Origin: Stenotrophomonas sp. PS02298
GTDB taxonomy: Bacteria; Pseudomonadota; Gammaproteobacteria; Xanthomonadales; Xanthomonadaceae
Assembly (NCBI RefSeq): GCF_029959445.1
Contig: NZ_JASCOR010000010.1
Coordinates: 1 to 51,161 of the forward strand
DNA: 51,161 nucleotides
Direction of reading: 5' to 3'
Shown: in pieces, positions 24,040 through 31,330 of the stretch
Layout: every line of letters starts with the position of its first letter
How positions within the stretch are numbered: the stretch's first letter is position 1
Made by a program: the position numbers and the translations under genes
Notes under the pieces: generated by a model
Databases searched by the model: none
Told to the model about the DNA's origin: nothing
The model's input: the letters and a program-made list of their open reading frames with translations, nothing else

Positions 24040-25166
24040 GCACGACCGATGATTTCGCGCAGGATCTCGCTGCTGCCGCCGAAGATGCGCAGCGCACGCG
24101 CATCTGCCCAGGCCCGGCCGATGCCGTACTCGCTGCTGTAACCGTAGCCTCCGTGCAGCTGCAGCAATGCATCCAGCACGCGGCCCTGTATTTCGGTTGC
24201 GTTGAGCTTGGCCATGGCCGCCGTGTTGGCATCCAGCACGCCTTGCATCTGCAGGCCAAGGCAGTGATCCAGGAAGCTGCGCAGCATGGCCAGTTGTGAC
24301 GCCGCATCAGCCAGGACGAAGCGGGTGTTCTGGTGATCAACAAGCAGGCGACCAAACACCTTGCGTTGACGCGCGTATGCCAGCGTTTCATCGAGCATGC
24401 CTTCGGCCGAGGCCGCCGCGCGCAGGGCAATGGCCAGGCGTTCGCCGGCCAGTTGCTCGCCCATGTACTCAAAGCCGCGTTGCTCCTCGCCGAGCAGGCA
24501 GTCCAGCGGCACCTGCACATCCTGGAAAAACAGCTCGGCGGTGTCCTGCGCGTGCTGCCCGATCTTGGCCATCGGTGGGCCCTTGCTGACACCAGGCAGA
24601 CGCATGTCCACGCAGAACAATGTCAGCCCGCGCGCCCCCAGCTCCGGCGCAACCGTGGCAGCCACCACCACCACATCGGCATTGACGCCATTGGTGATGA
24701 AGGTCTTTTGCCCATTGAGCAGGTAGTGGTCTCCGCGCAACTCAGCACGGCTGCGGATCGCCTTGAGATCACTGCCGGCGCCGGGCTCGGTCATTGCGAT
24801 GGCGCCGATGGCGGTGCCGCGGCTCATGGCCGGCAACCAGGTGTCACGCAGCTGTTGGCTGCCGTACTGCAGCAGATACGGCGCCACCATGTCCGAATGG
24901 ATGGAGAAACCGATCCCCAGGCAATTGGCACGTGCCAGTTCCTCGATCACGCAGGCGGCGTGGCCAACGTCACCGCCCATGCCATAGGGTTCAGGCAACT
25001 GGCAGTTGAGCAGGCCCGCGTCGCCGGCCGCGCGCCACAACGCACGCGGGGTGATGCCGTCCTGTTCCCAACGCGCGTAGTTCGGCAGGATCTGTTCGGC
25101 GATGAAGCGCCTGACCTGCTCGCGAAACAACGCGTGGTCTTCACCAAAGATGCTGCGCGCGGGCAT
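24033..25166 (-). CDS. acyl-CoA dehydrogenase-family flavoprotein of the polysaccharide-decoration operon
   Basis: 377 residues with the full ACAD fold: helical N-terminus, the beta-domain FAD motif AIAMTEPGAGSDL (about 123-135) and YLLNGQKTFITNG, then the helical C-terminus. The base usually found in the last loop is replaced (IFGGSSEI, G363), but E242 in helix G (LAGERLAIA) occupies the position used by isovaleryl- and long-chain-type enzymes. L-prolyl-carrier-protein dehydrogenases of pyrrole pathways are of that type. As last gene of an operon with an adenylating enzyme and carrier protein, it may oxidise a carrier-bound acyl group rather than a CoA ester. It starts 3 bp after the AlgF-like gene. 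Confidence 0.85.
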   Translation of the reverse strand: MPARSIFGEDHALFREQVRRFIAEQILPNYARWEQDGITPRALWRAAGDAGLLNCQLPEPYGMGGDVGHAACVIEELARANCLGIGFSIHSDMVAPYLLQYGSQQLRDTWLPAMSRGTAIGAIAMTEPGAGSDLKAIRSRAELRGDHYLLNGQKTFITNGVNADVVVVAATVAPELGARGLTLFCVDMRLPGVSKGPPMAKIGQHAQDTAELFFQDVQVPLDCLLGEEQRGFEYMGEQLAGERLAIALRAAASAEGMLDETLAYARQRKVFGRLLVDHQNTRFVLADAASQLAMLRSFLDHCLGLQMQGVLDANTAAMAKLNATEIQGRVLDALLQLHGGYGYSSEYGIGRAWADARALRIFGGSSEILREIIGRAL

Positions 25167-25169
25167 GGT

Positions 25170-25856
25170 TCAGCGCCCTGCTGCATCGGTACTGCCGGGT
25201 TGCCCCTGCAATACCGGCGCGCCGGCGTTGCCGGTCAGGAAAAGGCTGTAGCGATCCCCCGGCTGCAGAGCCGGCAACTCAAACGCCGCGCTGTCCTTTG
25301 CGCCGCAACCAGCGACCAAGCGTGCTTTGACCGGGTTGATGGCGCGGGCAACGCCGTTGCCTGCCGGCACTGCATTGAACACCACCGGGCCGTTGTCGAC
25401 CATTGCCAGCTTGGCCTGCGGGCAGCTACCGGCAAGGTTGTAGAAACGGATCTCCGCTTTCAGTGCATCGGTACTGCCACCGCCATCGGCGATCACCTGG
25501 AGCGGCCGGGCTACTCCGGCGGGATCCAGCACCAGCGTGGTGAAGCTCCCGGCCGCCACCGCAGGCTGCGTGCGCGCCTGGCCCGCTACGCGCACGGTGA
25601 ACGGCTTGCCACCTTCAACGATGGCATAGCGCGTGGCACGTCTGGCCGGACCCACCTGCTGTGCGGCGCCGCTGCCCGTTGCCACCGTCAGCGTGGCAGT
25701 GCCGGGATTGACCACACGCACGAAGGCCGACCCGGCCGGCGGACGCGCGGCGTACAACTGCGCCAAGCGGCCTTCTCCGGTTGCATGTTGTGCACTGGCA
25801 AACATCGGCGACAACGACAACGCTGCGGCAAGCATCCATTTGGTGGACGTGATCAT
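25170..25856 (-). CDS. AlgF-like periplasmic polysaccharide-acylation accessory protein
   Basis: 228 residues with a signal peptide ending MFASAQ. The segment AQLYAARPPAGSAFVRVVNPG is the characteristic opening of AlgF (periplasmic accessory to alginate O-acetylation). Two beta-sandwich-like repeats follow, with two Cys (GSCPQ, AGCGA) that could form a disulfide. AlgF works with AlgJ and AlgX in delivering acetyl groups, and homologues of those are encoded in this operon. It overlaps the adenylating enzyme gene by ATGA (25853-25856). Similarity is modest, so AlgF-like is an assignment from opening motif plus context. Confidence 0.72.
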   Translation of the reverse strand: MITSTKWMLAAALSLSPMFASAQHATGEGRLAQLYAARPPAGSAFVRVVNPGTATLTVATGSGAAQQVGPARRATRYAIVEGGKPFTVRVAGQARTQPAVAAGSFTTLVLDPAGVARPLQVIADGGGSTDALKAEIRFYNLAGSCPQAKLAMVDNGPVVFNAVPAGNGVARAINPVKARLVAGCGAKDSAAFELPALQPGDRYSLFLTGNAGAPVLQGQPGSTDAAGR

Positions 25857-27325
25857 TTTGGCTCCTGCGTGCGCAGCGTACGCGCCAATGCGTAGCGCTG
25901 CTCCAATTGTTTGCGGTCAACCTTGTTGCTGACCGTCGAAGGAAAGCTGTCCACCGCCAGTAGTTCGGACGGAATCATGTAGGGCGGCACCCGCTCGGCG
26001 AGCTGCGCCTTCCAATCCTGCAACGCCGGTGGCAACGCCTGCAGCGCTCCCTCCCCCGGCGTTGCCAGTTCGACGAACCCCACCATCCGCACCAGCGTGC
26101 CGTCGGGACGGCGCATCGCCACGGTGGCGCCAGCAATGACGCCCGGCAAGGTGGACAGCACCGCATCCACTTCGGCAAGTTCAATGCGATAACCATTGAG
26201 CTTGATCTGGTCATCCTTGCGACCGCGGAAATACACCCGTCCCTGTGCGTCCACGTCGCCGAGGTCACCGCTGCGGTAGGCGCGCTTGCCGTGATGCTCG
26301 AACAGCACCTCTGCATCCAGGTCCGGGCGCTCCAGGTAACCCCGCATCACATGGTCCCCGGCCATGCAGATTTCACCATCGTCGATGAACACTTCCGCGT
26401 ATGGCTTGGCCACGCCGATCGGAAATGGATTGGGCGCAGCTGCGCGCAATGCCGCGTCGATCTCCACCCAGGTGGTGGAACAGGTCGCCTCGGTCGGCCC
26501 GTAGGAATTGATGATCCGCACCTGCGGGAACCGAGCCCACAGCTCCTCGGCAACGCGAGGCGTGAGCGATTCCGCACCGAACACGAACATGCTCAGCGCT
26601 GGCAGGTGCTCGGCATTGAACTGTGGGTTGAGCATCTGCTGGCGTACGAACGACGGCGTGGACGCCCACACCGCCACCTGTGCATTCCGCAGGTGATCGA
26701 TGAACTGGTTGCTGTCGGCAATGACCTCACGCGGACACAATACGCAGCTACCACCCAGGCCGAGCGCGCCGCACAGGTCGAACAGCGAGAAATCAAAGCT
26801 GAAAAGCATCTGGTTCATGAAAGCCGGAGCTGGCCCCAACCCGAGGCAATCACGGATCCAACCGGTGAACAGCGCCACGCTGTCGCGCCCGATCTGCACA
26901 CCCTTGGGGTCGCCGGTGCTGCCGGAGGTGAACATGATGTAAGCCAGATCGCGCTCGGCCAGCGGCTTTGGCTGCGCCGCGCCGGGCAGAAATACATCGG
27001 CACCAGCGTCATACACCGCCTGCGCATGTACCAGCCGGGTGATCTTGTGCAGGCGCGCCTCCGGGTTGATGGTATCCACCGGCACGTAGGTCACGCCCAG
27101 GCGCAGGCAACCCAGCATGGCCACCACAAAGGCCGCCTGCTTGTGCCCGCTGATCACCAGCGCATGCCCCGCGCTGACACCGGCGGCCTGCGCACGCGCC
27201 ATCCAGGCATCGGTAGCAGCTTGCAGGCTGCCCCAATCCATCACCCCGTCACTGCTGTACAGCGCCGGCGCGGCAGCGGCCACGTCACATTCAGCGAACC
27301 GGCAATGCTCGAAATCAAAACGCAT
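25853..27325 (-). CDS. DltA-like amino-acid adenylating enzyme (carrier-protein ligase)
   Basis: 490 residues with all core adenylation motifs: YIMFTSGSTGDPKGV (129-143), FSFDFSLFDL (175-184), NSYGPTEAT (273-281), YRSGDL (350-355), GRKDDQIKLNGYRIEL, and the catalytic lysine K468 in SNKVDRK. The sequence VWASTPSFV and the overall length are closest to D-alanine:carrier-protein ligase DltA. D178 in the FDxS motif is the residue that grips the alpha-amino group, so the substrate is probably an amino acid. At the position where DltA carries the Cys that selects D-alanine (FxFCGE), this protein has G250 (FVFGAE), arguing for a different or bulkier amino acid. The carrier-protein gene lies 23 bp upstream. 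Confidence 0.88.
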   Translation of the reverse strand: MRFDFEHCRFAECDVAAAAPALYSSDGVMDWGSLQAATDAWMARAQAAGVSAGHALVISGHKQAAFVVAMLGCLRLGVTYVPVDTINPEARLHKITRLVHAQAVYDAGADVFLPGAAQPKPLAERDLAYIMFTSGSTGDPKGVQIGRDSVALFTGWIRDCLGLGPAPAFMNQMLFSFDFSLFDLCGALGLGGSCVLCPREVIADSNQFIDHLRNAQVAVWASTPSFVRQQMLNPQFNAEHLPALSMFVFGAESLTPRVAEELWARFPQVRIINSYGPTEATCSTTWVEIDAALRAAAPNPFPIGVAKPYAEVFIDDGEICMAGDHVMRGYLERPDLDAEVLFEHHGKRAYRSGDLGDVDAQGRVYFRGRKDDQIKLNGYRIELAEVDAVLSTLPGVIAGATVAMRRPDGTLVRMVGFVELATPGEGALQALPPALQDWKAQLAERVPPYMIPSELLAVDSFPSTVSNKVDRKQLEQRYALARTLRTQEPK

Positions 27326-27348
27326 GGCTGCCGCTCCCGGTCCAGTGA

Positions 27349-27582
27349 TCAGGCGTTGCGGCGCGAGGCCACGTAGTCAGCCAGCACCTGCACCGATTCG
27401 ACCAGCGTATCGATCTCATCGACCGGCAATGTCACGCCGAGGCGGTCCTTCACTTCCACCATCAACTGCACCTTGGACATCGAGTCGAACAGCGACTCCA
27501 TGTACTCGTCGGGCTGCACGCGTACGCCGATGACGGCCTCCACGGTGTCGATCAATTGGGCCTGCAGTGCTTGCATGTCCAT
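27349..27582 (-). CDS. acyl/aminoacyl carrier protein
   Basis: 77 residues with the phosphopantetheine attachment site at S34 in LFDSMSKVQLMVEVKDRLGV. It is acidic and helical, as expected for a DltC-like or peptidyl carrier protein. The adjacent adenylating enzyme should load it, and the membrane acyltransferase encoded 15 bp upstream should unload it. No phosphopantetheinyl transferase lies in the window, so a housekeeping one must activate it. Confidence 0.92.
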   Translation of the reverse strand: MDMQALQAQLIDTVEAVIGVRVQPDEYMESLFDSMSKVQLMVEVKDRLGVTLPVDEIDTLVESVQVLADYVASRRNA

Positions 27583-27597
27583 CGTTTTACTCCTTGC

Positions 27598-29178
27598 CTA
27601 GAACTGGAAATAAAGGAAACGGCTTTCTTTGTGCAGGTTGAGCAGGCACAGCGCGAGCAGGCACAACATCACCAGCAACCATTGGAAATTGGGTTGCCAA
27701 CGCATCCACGTGCGCGGCGCCGGATCAGGCTTGGCCAGCGCTGGCGAGTACACGCCCATGATCTGGTGCGCGTTGGGTGCCAGCCACACGATAGCCAACA
27801 ACACCGCAACGTACAGCAACTGCACATGGTGGCCCGCCAGCAGGCGCCATCCATCGGCCACGCCCATGCCGGCGAGGTAGCCCAGGCTCTCCATGCTCTC
27901 CCAGCCACGTACGCCGGCCATGCCCTGCACCAGCTGCCACGCCTGTGCCACGCCATCGGCACGGAAGAACGCCTGCGCCACCAGCACTGCAGCGAAGGTC
28001 AACATCAGGTAACCCACGTGCTGCAACCAATTGCTTTTGCGCCGCGCCGCGGCCATGGGTCCGCCACGGAAGATGCGCCAGGCGTGATTGATGGCCAGAT
28101 AGCCTGCATGCAGCAGGCCGAAGATCAGGAACTGCAGGCCAGCGCCATGCCAGATACCCGCCAGTCCCATCGCAAACACGGTGGGCAATACGATCAACGA
28201 GGCAAAGCCTCCGGCGGTTGCCACGGCAGCAGGGCCACCGGGAAGGCCATGGCGACTGCGCCAACGCGTCACCGCCATCGCCACCGGATAGTACAGATAG
28301 GCGGTGATGTAACGGGTCAGGGTGATATGCCAGCGCGCCCAGAAATCAATGATGCTGGTGGCCTTGTACGGCGAGTTGAAATTCAGCGGGAAGCGGATTC
28401 CGAACATCCGCGCCAGGCCCAGTGCCATGTCCGAGTAGCCTGAGAAATCGAAGTACAGCTGCAAGGCGTAGCTGATTGCCGTGGCCCAGGCACCCCAGAA
28501 CTGCAGCTCACCGGTACCCGCGAACCCCGCGTCGGCATACGGTGCGATGCTGTCGGCCAAAAGAACTTTCTTGGCCAGACCGATCACGAACAGCATGCCG
28601 CCCACCGACAGGTTGTCGGCGTTGAAACGGTAGTTTTCCGGCTTGCTGAACTGCGGCATCATCTCCTTGTGGTGAAGGATCGGGCCGGCAATCAGATGCG
28701 GGAAGAACGTCACGAACAGCACGTAGCTCAGTGGGCTGCGGTCATTGACCACGCCACTTCGGCAATCAAGCAGGTAACCGATCTGGGTGAAGGTGAAGAA
28801 GGAAATGCCGAGCGGCAGGATCAGCGCATCCATTGGCCCGACCGCAAAACCCAGGTCATGGACGAAAGTCACCATCGCTGCAGCGTACTTGTAGTGCACC
28901 AGCAGCAACAGGTCCGCCGCGATGCCCAGGCCAGTCACCAGCGTCTGCATGCGCGGACGTTTGGCCAGACCCAGGATAGCCAGGCTGACCAGGTAGTTGA
29001 ACAAGATCGAGGCCGACAACAGCACCACGAACTGGGGGTTCCACCAGCCATAGAACAACAGCGAGGCCACGCACAGCCACAGCGCCGCCAACCGAGGCCG
29101 CAACGCGCCCAGCAGGTAGTGCACGCCGAGCGCGATGGGCAGGAAAATCAGCAGGAACAGGAAAGAGTTGAACAGCAT
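27598..29178 (-). CDS. MBOAT-family membrane acyltransferase (AlgI/DltB-like)
   Basis: 526 residues with ten or more membrane helices. MBOAT marks include FNYLVSLAILG near the start, FPLNFNSPYKATSIIDFWARWHITLT (H284) and the catalytic H344 in LAGIWHGAGLQF. The protein ends in FLYFQF. This C-terminal motif resembles that of DltX and of MBOATs acting with it, where a Tyr (here Y523) is proposed to carry the acyl group across the membrane. The enzyme should pass an acyl or aminoacyl group from the carrier protein in the cytoplasm to the periplasmic AlgJ/AlgX-like partners. It is 15 bp from the carrier gene and 13 bp from the SGNH gene. Confidence 0.9.
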   Translation of the reverse strand: MLFNSFLFLLIFLPIALGVHYLLGALRPRLAALWLCVASLLFYGWWNPQFVVLLSASILFNYLVSLAILGLAKRPRMQTLVTGLGIAADLLLLVHYKYAAAMVTFVHDLGFAVGPMDALILPLGISFFTFTQIGYLLDCRSGVVNDRSPLSYVLFVTFFPHLIAGPILHHKEMMPQFSKPENYRFNADNLSVGGMLFVIGLAKKVLLADSIAPYADAGFAGTGELQFWGAWATAISYALQLYFDFSGYSDMALGLARMFGIRFPLNFNSPYKATSIIDFWARWHITLTRYITAYLYYPVAMAVTRWRSRHGLPGGPAAVATAGGFASLIVLPTVFAMGLAGIWHGAGLQFLIFGLLHAGYLAINHAWRIFRGGPMAAARRKSNWLQHVGYLMLTFAAVLVAQAFFRADGVAQAWQLVQGMAGVRGWESMESLGYLAGMGVADGWRLLAGHHVQLLYVAVLLAIVWLAPNAHQIMGVYSPALAKPDPAPRTWMRWQPNFQWLLVMLCLLALCLLNLHKESRFLYFQF

Positions 29179-29191
29179 CGTCGTCAGGCGC

Positions 29192-30316
29192 TCAGTCGAT
29201 ATCGGCCAATGCCGCCTGCTCGCCGTCGGTCAACGGCAAAGACAGCGCCATCTCGGAAAATTCCCAGATCACCAGTTTCAGGCTCGGAGGCCATTGTGCC
29301 CGCTGCGGCCATGCGGCCAGCAGCGCCCCGGAAAACTGGCCGCCATCCAGGCTCTGGTTCCATACTTCGCGACCCAAGGCCTTGCCGAGACGCTCGGCAA
29401 ACAGGCTGCGGCGACCATTGGAACTGCCCAGCAGCAGCACCTCCACCGGCGGGGTGTCGTCCAGCAGTCCACCACCACGCAGCGGCGCGATCACCTGTTC
29501 CGGCTCCATATCCAGCGCCGGTCGCCATGCCGGCGGTGCGTGTTCCAGGCCAGCCAGCACGATCAGGTCGCCCATGCGCGGCTGCGGCGCACCCAGCGGC
29601 CCCACCTCGAACGCCTGCGTGCCCTGCCCACCAAGCAGCGGCAGGGCCTGCGCGGCGACCGCATCGGCAGCGCGTTGTGCGCCCGTGCGATTCATGTGCA
29701 CGTCGGTTGCAAAAAACACCGGCGCATCGCCGGTCTGCAACGCCGGCAGCAGATCCACGCCGCCAGTTCCAGCGGCCTGCAGCGCCTGCTGCCAGCGGCC
29801 ATAACGCTCACGCATCGGTGCCCAGTGGCGCAGGCCACAGCCATGCGCCTGCTCGACCCGCGATTTATCCGGCACCACCGCCACCAGCAGCTGCACGCCT
29901 TGCGCCTGCAATTGCTGCGACCAGTGCCGCATCAACCTGATCCGCTGCTCGAGCACCTCGTTGCCCACACCCGGCTGCGGACGCAAGCCGTCGCGATAGA
30001 ACAACCAGCCTGGGCAGCCCATTGCTACCTGCGCCCCGGTGTCGCCCAGCAGGCGATAGCGCAAGGCTGCATTCCAGGTATCGGCGCTGCCTTGCATCGG
30101 CAGTTTCAACGCGTCGTTGATGACCTTGCCCGCCGCGCCATCCGTCCACTGCGACGGTGCAAGTTTGTCCGCCGGCAACTGCGCCTTGGCCAACATCCAG
30201 GCGCCGGCACAGAAACCACCAAGCAGCAGCACGAACACCACCCAGGACGTGGCACGGTGCGCACGCGGCGGGGCTGCGGCCGGCAATGGCGCCGGCGCGC
30301 CAGGACGAGTACTCAT
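29192..30316 (-). CDS. AlgJ/AlgX-like SGNH acyltransferase, membrane anchored (second copy)
   Basis: 374 residues. A Pro/Ala-rich cytoplasmic start and one membrane helix (about 25-43, VVFVLLLGGFCAGAWML) place the rest in the periplasm. The AlgX/AlgJ-type catalytic residues are visible: D205 and H207 in FATDVHMNRTGA, and the Ser of LLLGSSNGRRS (298/299). Such proteins transfer acetyl groups from an MBOAT partner to a polysaccharide. It starts 4 bp after the neighbouring SGNH gene and precedes the MBOAT gene by 13 bp. Having two different SGNH partners suggests a relay or two substrates. Confidence 0.82.
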   Translation of the reverse strand: MSTRPGAPAPLPAAAPPRAHRATSWVVFVLLLGGFCAGAWMLAKAQLPADKLAPSQWTDGAAGKVINDALKLPMQGSADTWNAALRYRLLGDTGAQVAMGCPGWLFYRDGLRPQPGVGNEVLEQRIRLMRHWSQQLQAQGVQLLVAVVPDKSRVEQAHGCGLRHWAPMRERYGRWQQALQAAGTGGVDLLPALQTGDAPVFFATDVHMNRTGAQRAADAVAAQALPLLGGQGTQAFEVGPLGAPQPRMGDLIVLAGLEHAPPAWRPALDMEPEQVIAPLRGGGLLDDTPPVEVLLLGSSNGRRSLFAERLGKALGREVWNQSLDGGQFSGALLAAWPQRAQWPPSLKLVIWEFSEMALSLPLTDGEQAALADID

Positions 30317-30320
30317 CGAA

Positions 30321-31328
30321 TCAACGCCCCAGCGCCTTGTGCAGTCGTGCCTGCCACTGCGCGGCAGTCATGATCGAGGCGTTGTCCCACTGCCCCTGCG
30401 CAGCCGGGCCAAATCCGTATACCGGCTCGAACATCTGCCACACCAATACCTGCGGCGGATTGTCTCGGAACTCGGCCGATTCCAGATATTCCAGCAACAC
30501 CACCCACGGCCCGACATTGCCGGATTTCCAGTTCACCGTTACCGGACGGTCGATGTCGTTGGACAGCTTCTGCGGAAAACCAAAGTACGCCTGTACCATG
30601 CTATGACCGGTGACATGCACCGGTGCCTTGTCGTCGTCCAGCAACGACTGGCCCTCGGCTGCACGTCGTACCACGAAGGTGTCGCGGCCAATTGCCGCGC
30701 GTTGCGCGGGGTCCAGGAACAGTTCGGCCAGGTCGCCATAGCGGCGCTCACGGGTTTCACTGCCCAACGGCATGCCGGTGCCTGGCGTACCGGCCAGGTT
30801 CGGCACTTTCTGCTTGATGCGCGCGGCGATGGCGTCGGCGATGGCGTCGGCCGCCGGCTGGGTCCAGTGCTGATCGCTGCGGTAGAACACATCCTTGCCG
30901 CTGGCGCGGGTATCGGCCAAAACCTTGCGCGCATCCAGCGTATCCACGCCGGCCGCCTGCAATGCGTTGCGGATGGTTTCGTAGCGCCTGGTCACTGAAT
31001 CACTGATCACCCTGCCCTCGGGCAGCCGATCTTCATAGAACGTGACCTTGTCCGGCAGTACGAGCACTTCCAGCTGCACGCCACCTGCCGCCAACGCCTG
31101 CTTGGCTTCGGCAATGAGCGCGGTCGAGGACTGCACTGCAGCCTCATCCACCTCACTCAAGCTGCCCCATGCCGGGAACAGCCAACCTTCCTTGCCGACG
31201 ATAACCACGTCCGATTGCTGCGCCTGCAGCGGTGCAGCCAGCGTTGCTGCAACCAGCGCCATCGCAGCGGCGGTACGCCTCATCCATCCTGCTTTCTTCA
31301 TGCCCATGTTTCCCAATCCAATCGTCAT
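30321..31328 (-). CDS. AlgJ/AlgX-like SGNH acyltransferase, exported (first copy)
   Basis: 335 residues with a signal peptide (KKAGWMRRTAAAMALVAATLAAPLQAQ). Catalytic residues of the ALGX/ALGJ SGNH-like fold are D152 and H154 in FYRSDQHWTQPAA, and S243 in VTGHSMVQAYFG. The opening VVIVGKEGWLFP is typical of AlgJ/AlgX proteins. I use the ATG at 31328, two bases after the nfrA stop, assuming coupling; ATGs at 31307 and 31301 would give a tighter signal peptide. Expected role: accept an acyl group from the MBOAT and place it on the exported polysaccharide. Confidence 0.82.
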   Translation of the reverse strand: MTIGLGNMGMKKAGWMRRTAAAMALVAATLAAPLQAQQSDVVIVGKEGWLFPAWGSLSEVDEAAVQSSTALIAEAKQALAAGGVQLEVLVLPDKVTFYEDRLPEGRVISDSVTRRYETIRNALQAAGVDTLDARKVLADTRASGKDVFYRSDQHWTQPAADAIADAIAARIKQKVPNLAGTPGTGMPLGSETRERRYGDLAELFLDPAQRAAIGRDTFVVRRAAEGQSLLDDDKAPVHVTGHSMVQAYFGFPQKLSNDIDRPVTVNWKSGNVGPWVVLLEYLESAEFRDNPPQVLVWQMFEPVYGFGPAAQGQWDNASIMTAAQWQARLHKALGR

Positions 31329-31330
31329 GC

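Noticed and set aside
24333-25895. 520-codon plus-strand frame opposite the ACAD and AlgF-like genes
   Set aside because: Composition typical of antisense frames; both underlying genes have clear family motifs.
28669-30373. Overlapping plus-strand frames of 423 and 412 codons opposite the MBOAT and SGNH genes
   Set aside because: Pro/Arg/His/Gln-rich antisense frames with no domains.
30826-30850. Tandem GATGGCGTCGGC repeat in the first SGNH gene
   Set aside because: Two short in-frame copies encoding an Ala/Asp/Ile helix; no sign of an unstable or regulatory repeat.
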